Of a stretch of 64,000 bases of DNA, positions 36,107 through 43,835 are shown piece after piece. The first letter of the stretch is position 1. The number at the start of each line of letters is the position of its first letter. Made by a program: the position numbers and the translations under genes. The notes beneath the pieces were generated by a model. The model did not search any database and was not told the origin of the DNA. It saw only the letters and a program-made list of their open reading frames with translations. Source of the stretch: Gaiella occulta (lineage in GTDB: Bacteria; Actinomycetota; Thermoleophilia; Gaiellales; Gaiellaceae); the NCBI RefSeq assembly GCF_003351045.1, contig NZ_QQZY01000001.1, positions 124,001 to 188,000 of the forward strand, given 5' to 3'.

Positions 36107-37246
36107 CTACGACTCCCGCCGGCGCAGGGCCGCGTCGGTGAGCTCGAAGCCACGCCGGACGATCGCGCGCTTCGCCTCCTCCGGCCAGCTCATTCCCGCC
36201 CTGAAGCTCGAGTCGAGCGCGTGCGCGCCGGCATCGCCGCGGACGATCATAGTCGGAAGCGCACGGTCGTGGCGGAAGGGAAAGCGCGCGGCGGCGAAGC
36301 GGGCCTCGATCTCCGCCGCGGCTGCCCCGCGACGCCACGGGGCGGCGTTGCGCCGCGCGATCTCGACCGCGTCGCGGCGGAGCGCCGCGAGCTCGCGCAC
36401 GGAGGCGTCCCTGTCGTGCGCGGAGCGCTCCTCCATTGACGTGTTGCGGGCGACCGCGATCCGCATCAGGCGCACGATCATGTCCGCCAGGTGCGGTGGC
36501 TCTCCGCGCAGCTGGCGCGCCTCGGCCTCCTGCAGCTCGCCGATGATCGCCCGCACCGGCGGTACCGCCCGGAACGGCTCGAGCCGCCTGCGCAGACGCG
36601 CCAGGTTGTCGCCCTGGCTCCTCTGGTGGTTCGAGACGTAGCGGAAGCCGGCGATCTCGCTCACGTCGGGGTTCTCGACCGCGTGGCCGAGCGGGAAGTT
36701 GCGCACCCAGCCGCCGTCGGTGCCGATCACCTCGCCGACCCGCAGCGGCAGCACGAGGGCGCTGATCGCCGCCGAGGCGATCAGCGCCTGCCCCATCACG
36801 TCCGGCGGCGCCGTGCGGGAGGAGTAGACGCGTTCGAAGGCGTGGTCGGCGTCGCCGTCCTCGGTGTTCGTGACGTCGGTGACGCAGACGACGAGCTCGA
36901 CGGGAGCCTCCCGCAGCTTCTCGGCGAGGGACTCCGCCGGCTCGACGCGTGCCGCGATCGTCTCCGGCAGCGTGTAGTCGTGCAGTCCCTCGAACGGGAG
37001 CTGCCACAGTCGGTGCGGGCGGAACGTCTCGTCCGGCTGCAACTCCATGCAGAAGGCCTCGAGGTCGTCGACGCGGTCGAGCGCGGCGAGCGCGCCGGCG
37101 AGCGCGCCCGCCGACGTTCCGTAGATCCAGCCGACGCGCGCCCACAGAGGGCTTTCGCGAAGCCGTTTCAGGAATCCGAGCTCGAGCAGGATGCCGTTCA
37201 TGCCGCCGCCGGAGAGCACGAGCGCGACGTCGCGGTCCTTGACCAT
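36107..37246 (-). CDS. Patatin-like phospholipase
   Basis: The 379-residue protein has a patatin Ser-Asp dyad. The oxyanion glycine motif is LSGGGMNGILLE at residues 11-22, the nucleophile elbow IYGTSAGALAG is near 45, and the Asp is in GTDGGWVRNFPLG. Family members hydrolyse acyl esters of membrane lipids. The long C-terminal half (after about residue 240) is charged and of unknown function. ATG 37246 is the first start that keeps the N-terminal beta strand. The gene diverges from the small protein at 37265, with only 18 bp between starts. Confidence 0.88.
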   Translation of the reverse strand: MVKDRDVALVLSGGGMNGILLELGFLKRLRESPLWARVGWIYGTSAGALAGALAALDRVDDLEAFCMELQPDETFRPHRLWQLPFEGLHDYTLPETIAARVEPAESLAEKLREAPVELVVCVTDVTNTEDGDADHAFERVYSSRTAPPDVMGQALIASAAISALVLPLRVGEVIGTDGGWVRNFPLGHAVENPDVSEIAGFRYVSNHQRSQGDNLARLRRRLEPFRAVPPVRAIIGELQEAEARQLRGEPPHLADMIVRLMRIAVARNTSMEERSAHDRDASVRELAALRRDAVEIARRNAAPWRRGAAAAEIEARFAAARFPFRHDRALPTMIVRGDAGAHALDSSFRAGMSWPEEAKRAIVRRGFELTDAALRRRES

Positions 37247-37264
37247 GTCCGTATTCTGCGCCCC

Positions 37265-37630
37265 GTGGAAGCGGAGCGCCCCCTGACCGGATCGACCACT
37301 GTCGAGCGCGACGAGCGCGTCGAGGACGAGGGCATCTGGGCGGACGACGGCGACGGCGACCACTCCGGGTGGTTCTGCGTGCGCACCGACCCGTTCCCGT
37401 GTCCGGCGCCCGGGTGCGCCTTCGTCGCCGACTACATGACCGCCGCGCACCTCATCCTCGTCTGGGAGGAGCGCGACGACCCGAACCTGCTCTGGCACGC
37501 ACAGCGCGCGAAGGAGGTCGGTCGCAACCCGCGCGTCGTCTCCTACGAGCGCTCCTTCGGGCCGAGCGCTTCGTACTACGCATGGGAGGCCGCGGGCAGG
37601 CCGGTGCACGGCGTGCGCGGCAAGCCCTAG
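37265..37630 (+). CDS. Conserved-looking small cytosolic protein, unknown function
   Basis: This is a 121-residue protein from GTG 37265 that I do not recognise. A -10-like TATTCT (37252-37257) ends 7 nt upstream, supporting this start and expression. The first 35 residues are acidic. A cysteine/histidine cluster follows (FPCPAPGCAF, then a His about 11 residues on), resembling a degenerate zinc finger, and the C-terminal part is rich in Trp, Tyr and Arg. There is no signal peptide or membrane segment. It is divergent from the patatin gene and followed by the metal-binding domain protein. Confidence 0.6.
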   Translation: MEAERPLTGSTTVERDERVEDEGIWADDGDGDHSGWFCVRTDPFPCPAPGCAFVADYMTAAHLILVWEERDDPNLLWHAQRAKEVGRNPRVVSYERSFGPSASYYAWEAAGRPVHGVRGKP

Positions 37631-37692
37631 CCCGGATCGATCGATCCAGGTAGCCGTATGATCCCGTCTGCGCCCCCGGTAGGATGCGAGTG

Positions 37693-37911
37693 ATGGCGAC
37701 CCGGATCGAGACGCTGCAGGTGACCGGCATCCGCTGCGAGCGCTGTGTGAACCGGCTTGCGGCCACGCTTCGCGGCCACGACGGCCTCGACGCGGCGAAC
37801 GCCAACCTCATGGGGCAGGTCGTGCTCGAGTTCGACGACGAGAAGACGTCGCGGGACGCGCTCGTGGAGGCGATGGCGAAGGCCGGCTTCCGCGAGCTGC
37901 AGATCGTCTGA
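37693..37911 (+). CDS. Heavy-metal-associated (HMA) domain protein
   Basis: The 72-residue single-domain protein has the ferredoxin-like HMA fold used by copper chaperones. TGIRCERCVNRL places the metal-binding CxxC at C15 and C18, and the remainder has the family's beta-alpha-beta spacing. A Met usually precedes the loop but is absent here. I chose ATG 37693 because the -10-like TAGGAT (37680-37685) lies 7 nt before it and overlaps the earlier ATG at 37684. No P-type ATPase is adjacent, so the partner is unknown. Confidence 0.83.
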   Translation: MATRIETLQVTGIRCERCVNRLAATLRGHDGLDAANANLMGQVVLEFDDEKTSRDALVEAMAKAGFRELQIV

Positions 37912-37975
37912 GACGCGGGAATACCGGCGCCGCGGCGGGCGTTTCCCTCTCCGAGCAGTGATACGGTAGGTCCCG

Positions 37976-38560
37976 ATGGGCGACGCCGAGCCGGAGACCG
38001 ACGGGCGACGGATCGCACAGCAGGCACGTGACCGGGTGCGCTTCGAGGAGGAGGCGCTCGCGCTCGCCGATCAGGTCTACCGGGTGGCGCGCAGACTCGT
38101 CAGCACCCGCGAAGAGGCCGAGGACTTGGTTCAGGAGACGTACGGGAGGGCGTTCCGGAGTTGGCGCTCCTACTCGCCGGGCACGAACCTCCGCGCCTGG
38201 CTGCTGCGCATCCTCACGAACCTGAACCTCGACCGGGGCCGCAAGATCCAGCGCACACCCGACCTGCAGCCGCTGGAGGAGGGCGACTACTACCTCGCGA
38301 ACAAGGTCGCGGCGGCGCAGGGCGAGCAGGCGCTCGACCAGGACAGGGTCGTCGAGAGGCTCTCGCAGGACTCGGTCGTGACGGCGCTGTCGTCGCTGCC
38401 TGCCGACTTTCGCGACGTGGTGGTCCTGGTGGACATCGGAGAGTTCAGCTACGCCGACGCGGCGCAGATCCTCGACATCCCGATCGGCACCGTGATGTCG
38501 CGGCTCCACCGCGGGCGGCGGCTGCTCAAGCAACGACTCGCAGAGGAGGCGATCGCGTGA
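37976..38560 (+). CDS. ECF-type RNA polymerase sigma factor (SigR-like)
   Basis: The 194-residue protein is a two-domain ECF sigma factor. Region 2 contains AEDLVQETYGRAFRSWRSYSPGTNLRAWLLRILTN. Region 4 contains LPADFRDVVVLVDIGEFSYADAAQILDIPIGTVMSRLHRGRR with its helix-turn-helix. Arrangement and sequence fit the SigR/RpoE group controlled by a zinc anti-sigma factor, which is encoded next with a 4-bp overlap. The -10-like TACGGT (37962-37967) lies 8 nt before ATG. A role in thiol-oxidative stress is inferred from the partner. Confidence 0.92.
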   Translation: MGDAEPETDGRRIAQQARDRVRFEEEALALADQVYRVARRLVSTREEAEDLVQETYGRAFRSWRSYSPGTNLRAWLLRILTNLNLDRGRKIQRTPDLQPLEEGDYYLANKVAAAQGEQALDQDRVVERLSQDSVVTALSSLPADFRDVVVLVDIGEFSYADAAQILDIPIGTVMSRLHRGRRLLKQRLAEEAIA

Positions 38561-38799
38561 GCCGTGGACCGTGCGAGGAGTGCGAGGAGCTGTTGCAGGG
38601 CTACCTCGACCGCGAGCTCGACGACCGCGAGGTGGCGCAGGCGGAGAAGCACCTGGACGGGTGCGAATACTGCCGGCGGCGCTACCGCTTCGAGCTCTCG
38701 TTGCGGAAGTACGTGCGCACGACCGCCGTGGAGCGCATGCCCGCCGGGCTGATGGAGAAACTCGTGCAGCTCCGCTCCGCCGACGGCCCGACGGCGTAG
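38557..38799 (+). CDS. Zinc-binding anti-sigma factor (RsrA-like)
   Basis: The 80-residue ZAS-domain protein has H32-x3-C36-x2-C39 (KHLDGCEYC) plus upstream C6 and C9, the pattern of RsrA and ChrR-like redox-sensing anti-sigma factors. Oxidation of the Cys pair would release zinc and free the sigma factor. The GTG overlaps the sigma gene stop, as in the sigR-rsrA operon. It lacks a membrane segment, so it is a cytosolic sensor. Confidence 0.9.
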   Translation: MSRGPCEECEELLQGYLDRELDDREVAQAEKHLDGCEYCRRRYRFELSLRKYVRTTAVERMPAGLMEKLVQLRSADGPTA

Positions 38800-38824
38800 C
38801 GGCCGGCCGTCGCGGCCCCGGCGC

Positions 38825-39340
38825 CTAGCGCAGGCGCGGCGGCAGGTCGGCTGGCGTGTCGACGTCGCCAGGGGCGCCGACGTCGTCGCAGGGCACCAGG
38901 CGCGCGACGGCTCCCCGCAGCCCCTCGTCGGGAATCGCATCCCACAGCGAGCGCGCGACGAGCAGCGGGTGCCCGCGCTCGCCGCCGTAGGAGGCGGCGA
39001 CGACGGCGCCGCCGTGCTCGCGCCACGACGCGATCACCCGCGCCACCGCCTCGGGCGCGAGATCCGGCCCGTCGGCGAGGACGACGACCGCGGCGGCGCA
39101 GCGGTCGTCGAGCGCCTCGAGACCGCAGCGCAGGGACACCCCGGGCCCGCGTTTCCAGCCGGGGCACGTGACGACCCGCGCGGGGGTCTCGAGCTGGTGC
39201 GCGCCGGCGACGACGACGATCTCGTCCACCGGGCTCGCCTCCAGCCGCTCGAGCACCTCGGGGAGCAGCAGCCGCTGCTTCGGGGCGCCGAAGCGGGACG
39301 CCTCGCCGGCGGCGAGGACGATCGCGCCGACGCGCGTCAC
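38825..39340 (-). CDS. MobA/MocA-like molybdenum cofactor nucleotidyltransferase
   Basis: The 171-residue NTP-transferase-fold protein has signature VLAAGEASRFGAPKQRLL at residues 7-24 (normally LAAGxSxRMGxxK). VVLADGPDLAPE supplies the metal-binding Asp, and GHPLLVARSLW is typical of MocA-type molybdopterin cytidylyltransferases. These charge the cofactor used by xanthine-dehydrogenase-family enzymes. A gene for such an enzyme lies divergently at 40075-43654. It is coupled to the cyclophilin gene by a GTGA overlap. It is slightly shorter than E. coli MocA (about 190). Confidence 0.8.
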   Translation of the reverse strand: MTRVGAIVLAAGEASRFGAPKQRLLLPEVLERLEASPVDEIVVVAGAHQLETPARVVTCPGWKRGPGVSLRCGLEALDDRCAAAVVVLADGPDLAPEAVARVIASWREHGGAVVAASYGGERGHPLLVARSLWDAIPDEGLRGAVARLVPCDDVGAPGDVDTPADLPPRLR

Positions 39341-40020
39341 GGCCGCTCGACGACCCTGACCGTGTCGATGACGACGGGCTGCGTCGGCTGCTCGGTCGCG
39401 GGGTCGCCCAGGGCGCCGATCTGCTCGACCACCCCGAGCCCCTCCGTCACCGTGCCCACGATCGCATAGTCGGGCGGCAGACCGGCGTCGGCGGCGGTGA
39501 CGACGAAGAACTGGCTGCCGGCGGTGCCGGGCGGCTCCGCCTGCGTCTTCGCCATCGCCACGACGCCCTCGACGTAGCGCGCGCCGGCCGGCGGTGCGTC
39601 GGCCGTCCGGTAGCCGGGGCCGCCTGCCCCCGACTGCGTCGGGTCGCCTCCCTGGATCACGAAGCCGGGCACGATGCGGTGGAAGACCGTGGCGTCGAAG
39701 AAGCCGGCGCGCGCGAGGGCGACGAGCGACGCCGAGGTGGCGGGCGCCCGCGTCTGGTCGAGCGTGACGGCGAACGAGCCGCAGCTCGTCGAGAACACGA
39801 GGCGGTAGGTCTTCCCGGGGTCGAGCCGCTCCGCGGGCGGCCTGGCGCCGCCGCCCTCGCGTGGCGCCGGCGCCGGCACGTGCCGGCAGGCTTGCGCGCG
39901 CTGGGCCCCGGACGGCGCGGACCCGGCCGCCGTGGTCGCCTGCGGGGCGTCGCCCGGCGACCCGCCGCAGCCGGCCGCGAGCAGCGCGGCGACGGCCGGC
40001 AGGAGGAGCAGCGCGCGCAT
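39337..40020 (-). CDS. Lipoprotein peptidyl-prolyl cis-trans isomerase (cyclophilin)
   Basis: The 227-residue protein has a lipoprotein signal ending LLAAGC (Cys18) and a low-complexity Ala/Ser tether to about residue 60. The cyclophilin domain includes FFDATVFHRIVPGFVIQGGDPT, with the catalytic Arg in FHR, then GVVAMAK and GSQFFVV. It would catalyse proline isomerisation in exported proteins. A -10-like TAGGAT (40032-40027) lies 6 nt before the ATG; the same 17-base upstream stretch also precedes azlC. Confidence 0.92.
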   Translation of the reverse strand: MRALLLLPAVAALLAAGCGGSPGDAPQATTAAGSAPSGAQRAQACRHVPAPAPREGGGARPPAERLDPGKTYRLVFSTSCGSFAVTLDQTRAPATSASLVALARAGFFDATVFHRIVPGFVIQGGDPTQSGAGGPGYRTADAPPAGARYVEGVVAMAKTQAEPPGTAGSQFFVVTAADAGLPPDYAIVGTVTEGLGVVEQIGALGDPATEQPTQPVVIDTVRVVERP

Positions 40021-40074
40021 GTGCCGATCCTACGTCCTTGACGGGCACCGATCCGTGCCTGTAGTCCTAGGTGC

Positions 40075-40530
40075 GTGGAGGTCTCGCTGCAGGTCAACGG
40101 GGAGCGTCACGTCGTCGCCGTCCCGCCGCACCGTCGCCTGCTGGACGTCCTGCGTGACGACCTCGAGCTGCTCGGCTCCAAGCTCGCGTGCGGGGAGGGC
40201 GCGTGCGGCGCGTGCGCCGTGCTGCTCGACGGGCGGCCGGTCAACGCCTGCCTGCTGCTCGCGGCCGCCGCCGAGGGCCACGCGATCGTCACCATCGAGG
40301 GGCTCTCGCGCGGACGTGCCGCCGCCGTGCTGGAGGCGTTCGTGGTGGAGGACGCGTTGCAGTGCGGCTACTGCACGCCGGGGCAGGTCGTGAGCGCGAC
40401 GGCGCTGCTCGAACGGGTTGCCCGGCCGACGCGCGACGAGATCAGGCAGGCGATGGCGGGCAACCTGTGCCGCTGCGGCGCCTATCCGAAGATCGAGCGC
40501 GCGATCCTGCGCGCGGCGGCGGGAGCGTGA
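40075..40530 (+). CDS. Molybdenum hydroxylase small [2Fe-2S] subunit (CoxS/XdhC-type)
   Basis: The 151-residue protein has two [2Fe-2S] clusters. The N-terminal plant-type ferredoxin motif is KLACGEGACGACAVLLDGRPVNAC, and the C-terminal helical cluster has CGYCTPGQ and GNLCRCGAYPKI. It is the electron-transfer subunit of the aldehyde/xanthine/CO dehydrogenase family. The GTG start keeps the first beta strand (VSLQVNG). Its TGA shares its last base with the ATG of the molybdenum subunit, so subunits are translated in concert. Confidence 0.95.
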   Translation: MEVSLQVNGERHVVAVPPHRRLLDVLRDDLELLGSKLACGEGACGACAVLLDGRPVNACLLLAAAAEGHAIVTIEGLSRGRAAAVLEAFVVEDALQCGYCTPGQVVSATALLERVARPTRDEIRQAMAGNLCRCGAYPKIERAILRAAAGA

Positions 40531-42782
40531 TGGCACGGCTCGTCAAGACGCAGACGGAAATGGAAGGGCGCTACCAGGACGTCTGGGTGCTCATCGACGA
40601 GGAGGACGACGTCGAGACCTGGGACGTCGACGCCGACCTCGCGCTCGTGGGGCGGCCGGCCGCGAGGCAGGACGGAGCCGCCCGCGCCGCCGGGCGCGTG
40701 CGCTACACGGTCGACGTTCGTCTGGCGGGCATGCTGCATGCGGCGGTGCTGCGCTCGCCGGTTGCCCACGGCATCGTGCGCGGCCTCGATCTCGACGCCG
40801 CCCGGTCGCTGCCCGGTGTGCGCGCCGTGCTCGGCCCCGAGAGCGAGCTGTCGTTCACCGCGCGTACACCTGCATTCGCCGCCGAGCCGCGGTACGCGGG
40901 CCAGCCGATCGCGGCCGTCGCGGCGGACACCCCCGACCAGGCTCGCGCGGCGCTCGCGGCGCTCGCGCTCGAGATCGAGCCGCTCGCGCACGTCGTCGAC
41001 CCGCAGCATGCCCTCGTCGAGCAGCGCTTCGTGTCCGACCCTGTCGAGGAGGCGCGCGGCGACGTCGACGCGGCGCTCGCGGCGGCGGAGGTGCGCGTCG
41101 AGCTCGAGATCGAGACGCCGGCGCACCTGCAGACGCCGCTCGAGCCGCATGCGGCGGTGGCCTCGTGGGACGGGGACGAGCTCACTGCATGGGTCTCGAC
41201 GCAGGGGATGTTCTCGGCCCGCGACGAGCTGGCGAAGAGCTTCGGGGTGCGCAAGGACCAGGTGCGCGTGCTCACCGCCTTCGTCGGCGGCGGCTTCGGC
41301 GGCAAGCAGGGAGCGGGGTTCGAGGCGCTCGTCGCCGCCGAGCTCGCGCGCGTCAGCGGCCGGCCGGTACGGCTCGTCAACGACCGTCACGCCGAGCAGC
41401 TCGACGGCGGCCGGCGTGCCGCCACCCGCCAGACGATCCGCCTCGGCGCCCGCCGGGACGGCACCATCACGGCGATCGACGCCGACGCCGTCATCGCGAT
41501 GGGGCAGGGCGGCTGGGTGTTCCCGGTCACGATCCCCGCCCGCACGCTCTACCGCTGCGACGACGTGCGCACGATGACGTTCCCGGTGAAGACGAACCTG
41601 CGGCCCCAGAACGCGTTCCGCGCGCCGGGCGTGATGGAGGGCGTCACCGCGTTCGAGCAGGCGGTCGACGAGCTGGCATCCGCGCTCGGCATCGACCCGC
41701 TCGAGCTGCGCCGCCGCAACCACGCCGACGTCGACCAGGCGAGCGGGCTGCCCTACTCGAGCAAGCAGCTGCTGTGGTGCTACGACCGTGCCGCCGAGCT
41801 CGCCGGCTGGGAGCGGAGAGAGGATCTGCGCGGCCCGCAGCCCGACGGCCTGCTGCGCGGCATGGGCTGCGCGACGCAGATCTGGTGGGGCGGCGGCGGC
41901 CCGCCGTCGCACGCGACCGTGCGGCTCGACGGCGACGGGCACGCGCAGGTTGTGACGGGGATCCAGGACATCGGCACGGGCACGCTCACCTCCGCCCGCA
42001 TCGTCGCCGCCGAGGAGCTGGGCCTCCCGCTCGACCGTGTGCGCGTCAGCGGGGGCGACACGCGCCCGAACGTGTACGGGCCGGTCGCGGGCGGCTCGCA
42101 GACGACGCCCTCCGTGCTCCCGGCCGTGCGCTCGGCGGCGGCGAAGGTGCGCAAGACGCTGCTGCAGCTCGCCGGCGACGTGCTCGAGATCGCGCCGGAC
42201 GACCTGCACGTGCGCGACGGCCGTATCCGTTCGCGTGACGGGGCCCTCGACGTGGACGTGATCGAGGTGACGGGAAAGCTCGGAGACGCGACGATCGACG
42301 GCTCCGGCTCGCGCGGGCCGAACCCCGACGGCTTCCGCGTGCACACGTTCGGCTGCCAGATCGCCCAGGTCGCGGTCGACGCGGCGGTCGGCGAGGTGCG
42401 GGTGGAGCGCGTCGTCGCCGTGCACGACGTCGGCCGTATCGTCAACCCGCTCGGCGCGTCGAGCCAGGTCGAGGGAGGCGTGCTGCAGGGGATGGCGTTC
42501 GCGCTCACGGAAGAGCTCGTCCTCGACCCGACGACGGGCGCGCCCGTCAACGCCCACCTCGACGACTACAAGCTGCCGACGATCGCGGACGTCCCCGAGA
42601 TCACGATCGACTTCGCGCCGGTGCCGGACGCGAACCTGCCGAACGTCGGCGCGAAGGGGCTCGGCGAGCCGCCGATCGTCCCCACGGCCGCCGCGATCGC
42701 GAACGCATTCGCGCACGCGACCGGCCGCCGCTGCGCGGCGCTGCCGCTCACACGGGCACGCGTGCTGGAGGCGCTCTCATGA
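40530..42782 (+). CDS. Molybdenum hydroxylase large, molybdopterin-binding subunit
   Basis: The 750-residue catalytic subunit of a xanthine-dehydrogenase-family enzyme has FVGGGFGGKQ in the first molybdopterin domain, LRPQNAFRAPGVMEG for the active-site arginine region, GIQDIGTGTLTSARIVAAEELG, and VGAKGLGEPP containing the catalytic Glu near the C terminus. It lacks the CoxL AYRCSFR loop, so CO oxidation is unlikely. A purine, aldehyde or N-heterocycle substrate is more plausible. About 45 N-terminal residues precede the usual domain start and are acidic. Confidence 0.93.
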   Translation: MARLVKTQTEMEGRYQDVWVLIDEEDDVETWDVDADLALVGRPAARQDGAARAAGRVRYTVDVRLAGMLHAAVLRSPVAHGIVRGLDLDAARSLPGVRAVLGPESELSFTARTPAFAAEPRYAGQPIAAVAADTPDQARAALAALALEIEPLAHVVDPQHALVEQRFVSDPVEEARGDVDAALAAAEVRVELEIETPAHLQTPLEPHAAVASWDGDELTAWVSTQGMFSARDELAKSFGVRKDQVRVLTAFVGGGFGGKQGAGFEALVAAELARVSGRPVRLVNDRHAEQLDGGRRAATRQTIRLGARRDGTITAIDADAVIAMGQGGWVFPVTIPARTLYRCDDVRTMTFPVKTNLRPQNAFRAPGVMEGVTAFEQAVDELASALGIDPLELRRRNHADVDQASGLPYSSKQLLWCYDRAAELAGWERREDLRGPQPDGLLRGMGCATQIWWGGGGPPSHATVRLDGDGHAQVVTGIQDIGTGTLTSARIVAAEELGLPLDRVRVSGGDTRPNVYGPVAGGSQTTPSVLPAVRSAAAKVRKTLLQLAGDVLEIAPDDLHVRDGRIRSRDGALDVDVIEVTGKLGDATIDGSGSRGPNPDGFRVHTFGCQIAQVAVDAAVGEVRVERVVAVHDVGRIVNPLGASSQVEGGVLQGMAFALTEELVLDPTTGAPVNAHLDDYKLPTIADVPEITIDFAPVPDANLPNVGAKGLGEPPIVPTAAAIANAFAHATGRRCAALPLTRARVLEALS

Positions 42783-43654
42783 GCGCGTACGCGCGGCCGG
42801 CGTCGCTCGACGAGGCGCTTGCGCTGCTCGAGCAGGACGGCGCCGCGGTGCTCGCCGGGGGCACCGACCTCGCCGGGCAGGTCGACCGCGGCATCCGGGC
42901 GCCGGCGCTTCTCGTCGACCTGCAGGAGGCCGGGCTGGGAGAGATCCGGCCGCACGGCGGCGGCGTCGAGGTCGGCGCCGCCGTGACGCTGGCCGCGCTG
43001 GCGCAGTCCGAAGCGCTCGCGCCCTATGCCGCGGTGACGACGGCCGCGGGCAGCGCGGCGTCGCCGCTCCTGCGCAACGTCGGCACGGTCGGCGGCAACC
43101 TGCTGCAGCACACCCGCTGCTGGTACTACCGCGGCGCGGAGTGGCAGTGCTGGCTCGGCGGCGGCGACACGTGCTTCGCGCAGATCGGCGACCACCGCAA
43201 GCACGGCCTCGAGCCGGGTGACTGCATCTCCGCGCACCCGTCAGACCTCGCGCCCGCGCTCGCCGCCTGCGAGGCGACCGTGGTCGTGCGCTCGCGCGGC
43301 GAGGAGCGCGAGCTGCCGCTGCTCGACCTCTACCGCCGCCCCACAGAGGAGAACCGGTCGCTCGTCGTGCTCGCCCGCGGCGAGCTCGTCACCGCCGTGC
43401 GTCTGCCGGCGCCGCCCCAGGCCTCCGCCTACCTGCGCGCGGGGGAGCGGCAGGCGTTCTCGTTCCCGCTCGTGGCGGTCGCGGCCGCGCGGAGCGGAGC
43501 GCTGCTGCGGCTCGTGGCCGCCGGCGTCGCCAACGTCCCGCGGGCGCTCGACCCATCCGATCCGCTTGCCGGCCTGCCCGGCAACCCGCAGAGCGCCTGG
43601 AAGCGCCGGGTGCTGTCCGCGCTCGCCGAGCGCGCCGCCGCGGCCGTGCGCTGA
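42779..43654 (+). CDS. Molybdenum hydroxylase FAD-binding subunit
   Basis: The 291-residue subunit has the FAD motifs AVLAGGTDL (residues 23-31) and LLRNVGTVGGNLLQ (97-110). Just after, cysteines C114, C124 and C132 occur in HTRCWYYR, WQCWLGG and DTCFAQIG, resembling the insert that carries an extra [4Fe-4S] cluster in PaoB-like subunits; I see three of the expected four there. It overlaps the large subunit by 4 bp. The 155-bp hairpin repeat begins 27 bp after its stop. Confidence 0.92.
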   Translation: MSAYARPASLDEALALLEQDGAAVLAGGTDLAGQVDRGIRAPALLVDLQEAGLGEIRPHGGGVEVGAAVTLAALAQSEALAPYAAVTTAAGSAASPLLRNVGTVGGNLLQHTRCWYYRGAEWQCWLGGGDTCFAQIGDHRKHGLEPGDCISAHPSDLAPALAACEATVVVRSRGEERELPLLDLYRRPTEENRSLVVLARGELVTAVRLPAPPQASAYLRAGERQAFSFPLVAVAAARSGALLRLVAAGVANVPRALDPSDPLAGLPGNPQSAWKRRVLSALAERAAAAVR

Positions 43655-43680
43655 CCGCCGGGCAGGCGCGCCGCTCGTGC

Positions 43681-43835
43681 GCCGTCTCCAGACGTTCGAC
43701 CCGAAAGGGGCGCGCGAAGCGCGCCCCTTCAGGATCGTGTCGCCCGGCTGCGCCGCAGCCGGGCGACATGCAGCAAGCATCGAGTGCGGCGTCTCGCAAC
43801 AAGGCTTTCCGGTGGAATGGTGCGAGACGCCGCAC
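43681..43835. repeat. 155-bp three-hairpin repeat, copy 1
   Basis: This copy aligns without gaps to 50962-51116, with 8 mismatches over 155 bp. It contains three hairpins in a row: an 11-bp stem with GAA loop (43705-43715/43719-43729), a 15-bp stem with nearly no loop (43738-43752/43754-43768), and a 15-bp stem with a 22-nt loop (43784-43798/43821-43835). It fills the gap between the molybdenum hydroxylase and amidohydrolase genes, its last base being part of the latter's stop codon. No transposase or target-site duplication was recognised. Confidence 0.92.
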
